Source: Mucilaginibacter sp. JRF
Lineage (GTDB): Bacteria; Bacteroidota; Bacteroidia; Sphingobacteriales; Sphingobacteriaceae
NCBI RefSeq assembly: GCF_015223065.1
Contig: NZ_JADFBY010000003.1
Coordinates: 434,001-498,000, forward strand
Direction of reading: 5' to 3'
Length of the DNA: 64,000 bases
The notes under the pieces are model-generated. The model was not told where the DNA came from. It worked only from the letters and a program-made list of their open reading frames with translations, and ran no database searches. Made by a program: the position numbers and the translations under genes. Positions 60,724 through 64,000 of the stretch are shown piece after piece (the first letter of the stretch is position 1; each line of letters opens with the position of its first letter).

Positions 60724-61559
60724 TAAATAACGTTAAGTTTTTGCTGCATAACAGCCTGAGCAAATAACGCTAATTTTCGTGTGTCTGATACGCGAACCCT
60801 TTTTTGCAGTATGTCATCAACCGGTGTGCGGATGATCTTTTTAAACAATTGCTTGTAATAAGTATAGGCAATATATACCCCAAGCTTGCTGCCTACAGGT
60901 AGTTTTTTAATGCCTTCAAAGGCATCGTCAAAATCCTTTTGTATGTCGAGCTCAATGGCTTGCTTATCGCGCTCAGTAAATTGGTCAAAGTTCACGTTCG
61001 GGAAGTAAGTGCGGCCACGTTCCTCACGGTCAGCCTTTACATCACGCAAAAAGTTCACCTTTTGGAATGCCGATCCCAGGCTGCAAGCATTGGGCACTAA
61101 AGCCTGGTACTGGTGTTCGTTACCCTCGCAAAATACCCGCAGGCACATCAGGCCCACCACCTCGGCCGAGCCATAAATGTAGGCCTTGTAGCCATCCTCG
61201 TCATAGTTTTGGGTATACAGATCCATTTCCATCGAGGTCAAAAAGGCATCGATCAGGTCGGTATCAATACGGTAATGGTTCACCACTATCTGGAAGGAAT
61301 GTAATACCGGGTTCAGGCTGATGCGCTCCTTAATCGCCTTAAAGGTTTCGGCCCTGAAAGCGGCTATCAGCTTTGGTTTATCATGCTCGTGGAAGGTATC
61401 TACAATTTCATCGGCATAACGTACAAAACCATAAATAGCGTAAATAGGGTCCCTGAATTTTTGTGCAAAGGCCTTTATACCCAAACTGAACGAGGTACTG
61501 TAGTTATTAGTAATAAGCCGACTGCAATCAAAACAGGTGCTATCGTATAGCTGCATCAT
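60723..61559 (-). CDS. crtB: phytoene synthase
   Basis: 278 residues of the squalene/phytoene synthase fold. Two Asp-rich motifs: DEIVD (about 72-76, YADEIVDTF) and RDVKADREERGRTYFP (second DxxxD). It condenses two geranylgeranyl diphosphates to phytoene. First gene of the minus-strand carotenoid operon; start 61559 (ATG with a second ATG right behind). The -7 box TACATTTG lies at 61576-61583. Divergent from crtI over 93 bp. Confidence 0.94.
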   Translation of the reverse strand: MMQLYDSTCFDCSRLITNNYSTSFSLGIKAFAQKFRDPIYAIYGFVRYADEIVDTFHEHDKPKLIAAFRAETFKAIKERISLNPVLHSFQIVVNHYRIDTDLIDAFLTSMEMDLYTQNYDEDGYKAYIYGSAEVVGLMCLRVFCEGNEHQYQALVPNACSLGSAFQKVNFLRDVKADREERGRTYFPNVNFDQFTERDKQAIELDIQKDFDDAFEGIKKLPVGSKLGVYIAYTYYKQLFKKIIRTPVDDILQKRVRVSDTRKLALFAQAVMQQKLNVI

Positions 61560-61575
61560 AAATTGAGGGTTACCT

Positions 61576-61583
61576 CAAATGTA
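61576..61583 (-). promoter_or_regulatory. -7 box of the crtB operon
   Basis: Minus-strand TACATTTG matches TAnnTTTG, 17 bp upstream of the crtB ATG. The crtI gene is divergent from the same 93-bp region, which is a natural place for joint regulation. Confidence 0.5.
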
Positions 61584-61652
61584 CAAATTAACATTCGCTT
61601 TGTTTTTTAGCGGTTCAAACAATTTACCTACTTTGGGTTATTAGTGTGATAC

Positions 61653-63146
61653 ATGCTTAAAAATAAGATCGCCGTTATTGGATCGGGCTTCGCGGGGCTG
61701 AGTGCCGCCTGCGTTTTGGCCAAACAAGGCTATGAGGTAACTATTTACGAAAAAAACAGCCAACCCGGCGGTCGCGCGCAGGTTTGGGAAACCCAGGGCT
61801 TCCGTTTTGATATGGGCCCAAGCTGGTACTGGATGCCCGATGTTTTTGAGGATTTCTTCACGCTGTTCGGTAAAAAACCGTCGGACTATTACCAATTAAA
61901 ACGCCTCGACCCGGGCTACCGGGTGTATTTTGGTAAGGGTGATGAATTGGATGTTCCCGCAGAAATGCCAGAACTTGAAGCCATGTTTGATGCTATTGAA
62001 CCCGGCAGCAGCGTTAAATTAAGACAATTCTTAAAGCAGGCCGAATACAAATACCGTGTAGGCATGGGCGAGTATGTATTCAAGCCTTCGCACTCCATAA
62101 CCGAATACTTTGATCTCGATCTCATCAAAAAAAGCATCGGCATACAATTGCTTACCAATATGAGTAAGCACTTACGTAAGTACTTTCGTAATTCAAAACT
62201 GATAAAATTATTAGAGTTCCCGGTGCTGTTTTTGGGTGCTACCCCACAGAACACGCCCGCCATGTACAGCATGATGAACTATGCCGACTTAGCATTAGGA
62301 ACCTGGTACCCCATGGGCGGCATGAACGAGATAGTAAAGGCGATGGTGAACCTTGCCAAAGAATTAGGTGTTACTATAAAGCTTGATACCGAAGTAAAAC
62401 ATCTGAAGGTAGAGAACAAACATATAACCGTTATTGAAACCGACAAGGGCCAATACCAGGCCGACTTTATAGTAGCCGGTGCCGATTATGCCCATGTTGA
62501 TCAGCATTTGATAGATGAGCCTTACAGAAACTACACCGAAAAGTATTGGGATAGCCGTACCATGTCGCCATCGAGTTTGCTGTTTTACATCGGCCTGAAT
62601 AAAAAACTGGGCGACATAAAGCACCATAACCTGTTTTTTGATGAGGACTTTAATCAGCATGCGCACGAGATATACACCGAACCACAATGGCCATCAAAGC
62701 CGCTGTTCTATGCCTCATGCCCATCAAAAACGGATAGCAGTGTAGCGCCCGAGGGCTGCGAAAACATGTTCTTCCTGATGCCATTAGCACCCGGCCTGCA
62801 GGATAGCGAGGCCATGCGCGAAAAGTATTTCGACATTATGGTTAACCGCTTTGAAAGCGTTACCGGCGAAAGCATCCGCGATAACATAATCGTAAAACGC
62901 AGCTATGCCATGAATGATTTTAAGGCCGATTATCACTCCTACAAGGGCAACGCCTACGGGTTGGCGAATACCCTGAGCCAAACCGCCTTTTTAAAGCCGG
63001 CCATGCGGGCAAAGCACATCAAAAACCTGCTGTATACCGGGCAGCTTACCGTGCCGGGGCCGGGTGTGCCGCCGGCCATTATATCGGGCAGGGTGGTGGC
63101 TGCCGAGGTGCAAAAACTGATAAAGCCCGATAGCAGGCAGCCATAA
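61653..63146 (+). CDS. crtI: phytoene desaturase
   Basis: 497 residues, FAD-dependent CrtI type. Dinucleotide-binding GSGFAGLSAA at about 10-19, EKNSQPGGRAQVWETQGFRFDMGPSWYWMP next, and C-terminal GNAYGLANTLSQTAFLKP and VPGPGVPPAIISGR. Converts phytoene to lycopene, feeding the adjacent cyclase. Divergent from the crtB operon. It ends 26 bp before the RlmI-like gene. Confidence 0.96.
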   Translation: MLKNKIAVIGSGFAGLSAACVLAKQGYEVTIYEKNSQPGGRAQVWETQGFRFDMGPSWYWMPDVFEDFFTLFGKKPSDYYQLKRLDPGYRVYFGKGDELDVPAEMPELEAMFDAIEPGSSVKLRQFLKQAEYKYRVGMGEYVFKPSHSITEYFDLDLIKKSIGIQLLTNMSKHLRKYFRNSKLIKLLEFPVLFLGATPQNTPAMYSMMNYADLALGTWYPMGGMNEIVKAMVNLAKELGVTIKLDTEVKHLKVENKHITVIETDKGQYQADFIVAGADYAHVDQHLIDEPYRNYTEKYWDSRTMSPSSLLFYIGLNKKLGDIKHHNLFFDEDFNQHAHEIYTEPQWPSKPLFYASCPSKTDSSVAPEGCENMFFLMPLAPGLQDSEAMREKYFDIMVNRFESVTGESIRDNIIVKRSYAMNDFKADYHSYKGNAYGLANTLSQTAFLKPAMRAKHIKNLLYTGQLTVPGPGVPPAIISGRVVAAEVQKLIKPDSRQP

Positions 63147-63160
63147 CACATTGTAATTGC

Positions 63161-63168
63161 TACCTTTG
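63161..63168 (+). promoter_or_regulatory. -7 box of the RlmI-like gene
   Basis: TACCTTTG ends four bases before the ATG at 63173, implying a leaderless transcript. No -33 match. Confidence 0.45.
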
Positions 63169-63172
63169 TGCT

Positions 63173-64000
63173 ATGGTTGATGTTATATTAAAAAAAGGTA
63201 AGGAAAAGGCAGTATTGCAACGCCATCCCTGGGTTTTTTCGGGCGCTGTTGAGCGTGTAAAGGGTAAACCTAAAAATGGCGAGGTGGTGCGGCTGGTATC
63301 TGCCCAGGGCTTATTTATGGCCTATGGTTTTTATAACGATAAATCGCGCGTGGCAGTAAGGCTGCTGGAATGGAACGAGGAGGTGCAGATAGATGAGGCC
63401 TGGTTCCGCGCCAAGGTTGCCGATGCCGTTAGTGCCCGCAAACATGTACTTGCCGATGGTGAAACCAACACCTGTCGCCTCATTTTTAGCGAGGCTGATT
63501 ACCTGCCCGGACTAATAGTAGATAAATATGCCGACCATCTGGCAGTACAAATACTTACCTCGGGTATCGAGAATAATATGCCCGTAATAATTGATGAACT
63601 GCAAAAACTGCTCAACCCCAAAAGTATTTTTGATAAAAGCGATGCTTCATCGCGCCAGCACGAAGGCTTGACAACCGAAAATAAGCTGCTATGGGGCACC
63701 CCACCGCCCGAACTGGTAGAGGTAAAAGAGAATGGCATCACCTACGGCATCAACATTGCCGAAGGACAAAAATCAGGCTTTTATTGCGATCAGCGCGATA
63801 ATCGCCGCATACTGGCATCATACGCCAAAGGCAAAAAAGTGCTCGATTGCTTTTCGTACACCGGAGGCTTCACACTCAATAGCTTAAAAAACGAGGCAGC
63901 ATCAGTTACCAGTGTGGATAGCTCGGCACTTGCTGTTGAAACACTGAACGAAAATATACGCCTGAACGGGTTTGACACCTCAAAACATGAGGCTATTAAG
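63173..64000 (+). CDS. 23S rRNA cytosine-C5 methyltransferase RlmI-like, 3' cut by window end
   Basis: The first 276 codons are present; the gene runs off the window. N-terminal PUA domain (about 1-75, VLQRHPWVFSGAVERVKGKP), the EEHAD region, and the SAM-binding KVLDCFSYTGGFTLNSLKN with VDSS afterwards. The motif set fits the RlmI/YccW family that makes m5C1962 in 23S rRNA. The NPPF catalytic motif would lie beyond the end. Confidence 0.92.
   Translation, partial: MVDVILKKGKEKAVLQRHPWVFSGAVERVKGKPKNGEVVRLVSAQGLFMAYGFYNDKSRVAVRLLEWNEEVQIDEAWFRAKVADAVSARKHVLADGETNTCRLIFSEADYLPGLIVDKYADHLAVQILTSGIENNMPVIIDELQKLLNPKSIFDKSDASSRQHEGLTTENKLLWGTPPPELVEVKENGITYGINIAEGQKSGFYCDQRDNRRILASYAKGKKVLDCFSYTGGFTLNSLKNEAASVTSVDSSALAVETLNENIRLNGFDTSKHEAIK

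Noticed and set aside
1..64000. CRISPR arrays, insertion sequences, complete prophage
   Set aside because: No evenly spaced direct repeats, transposase, integrase or phage structural genes were seen anywhere in the window.

Overview
The window comes from a Bacteroidetes chromosome, most likely family Sphingobacteriaceae (a Mucilaginibacter- or Pedobacter-like genome). The evidence is an ECF sigma/FecR/SusC/SusD locus, TAnnTTTG-type -7 promoter boxes upstream of several genes, few obvious Shine-Dalgarno sequences, C-terminally extended ribosomal protein S16, a Bacteroidetes-type carotenoid cluster (crtB, crtI, heterodimer-type lycopene cyclase) and 'CCCCCTAAAGGGGG'-cored palindromic repeats. 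The genus is inference; the phylum is well supported.

Layout: 1-6.8 kb has a secreted protein of unknown function, lpdA, a CocE/NonD-type secreted hydrolase, an unknown protein and an M1 aminopeptidase. 6.8-9.6 kb (minus) is rpsP-rimM-trmD, split by a small HTH regulator and membrane protein with their own palindromic operators. 9.7-14.2 kb has a deoxynucleotidase, pfkA, a split DsbD system and birA. 14.2-17.5 kb is rsfS-ftsH-LUD protein. 17.5-20.7 kb (minus) is a DUF1080 hydrolase, a GMC oxidoreductase and a Tat-lipoprotein small subunit, read here as a 3-keto-glycoside oxidation/cleavage system. 20.9-23.1 kb has a DEAD-box helicase and GH43. 23.5-26 kb has a molybdopterin-domain-like secreted protein facing modABC. 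26-30.5 kb has amtB, a PAS sensor without an ATPase domain and DinB, separated by long AT-rich gaps. 30.6-38.1 kb has htrA, dapF, a zinc-ribbon/TPR protein with an M50-like membrane protease, a Usp-like protein, bestrophin and small START/VOC proteins. 38.3-43.8 kb has a cytochrome c, an RRM protein, an AsmA-like/GT51 fusion, Mrp and NifU-C. 44-47.7 kb has a beta-barrel protein, an ArsR regulator with its oxidoreductase, and a lipoprotein. 48-56 kb is ECF sigma-FecR-SusC-SusD plus a secreted endonuclease/exonuclease/phosphatase-fold enzyme. 56.1-58.1 kb is a small accessory island bounded by a 39-bp direct repeat next to tRNA-Asn(GTT). 58.2-64 kb has a PfkB kinase, a 28-bp inverted repeat, the carotenoid genes and the start of an RlmI-like methyltransferase.

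How the genes work together: SusC carries an STN signalling domain and sits behind a sigma/anti-sigma pair, so substrate uptake probably controls its own transcription; the linked enzyme suggests a phosphodiester or phosphoester substrate rather than a plain glycan. CrtB and CrtI are divergently transcribed from a shared region, and crtB heads an overlapping operon with an unknown secreted protein, the cyclase and a cytochrome b5-like protein. The least explained parts are the tRNA-linked two-gene island, the regulator/membrane pair inside the rpsP operon, a 12-G tract upstream of the ECF sigma gene, and a hairpin-plus-TAACCAATTA element present in two long gaps. No CRISPR array, insertion sequence or complete prophage was seen.
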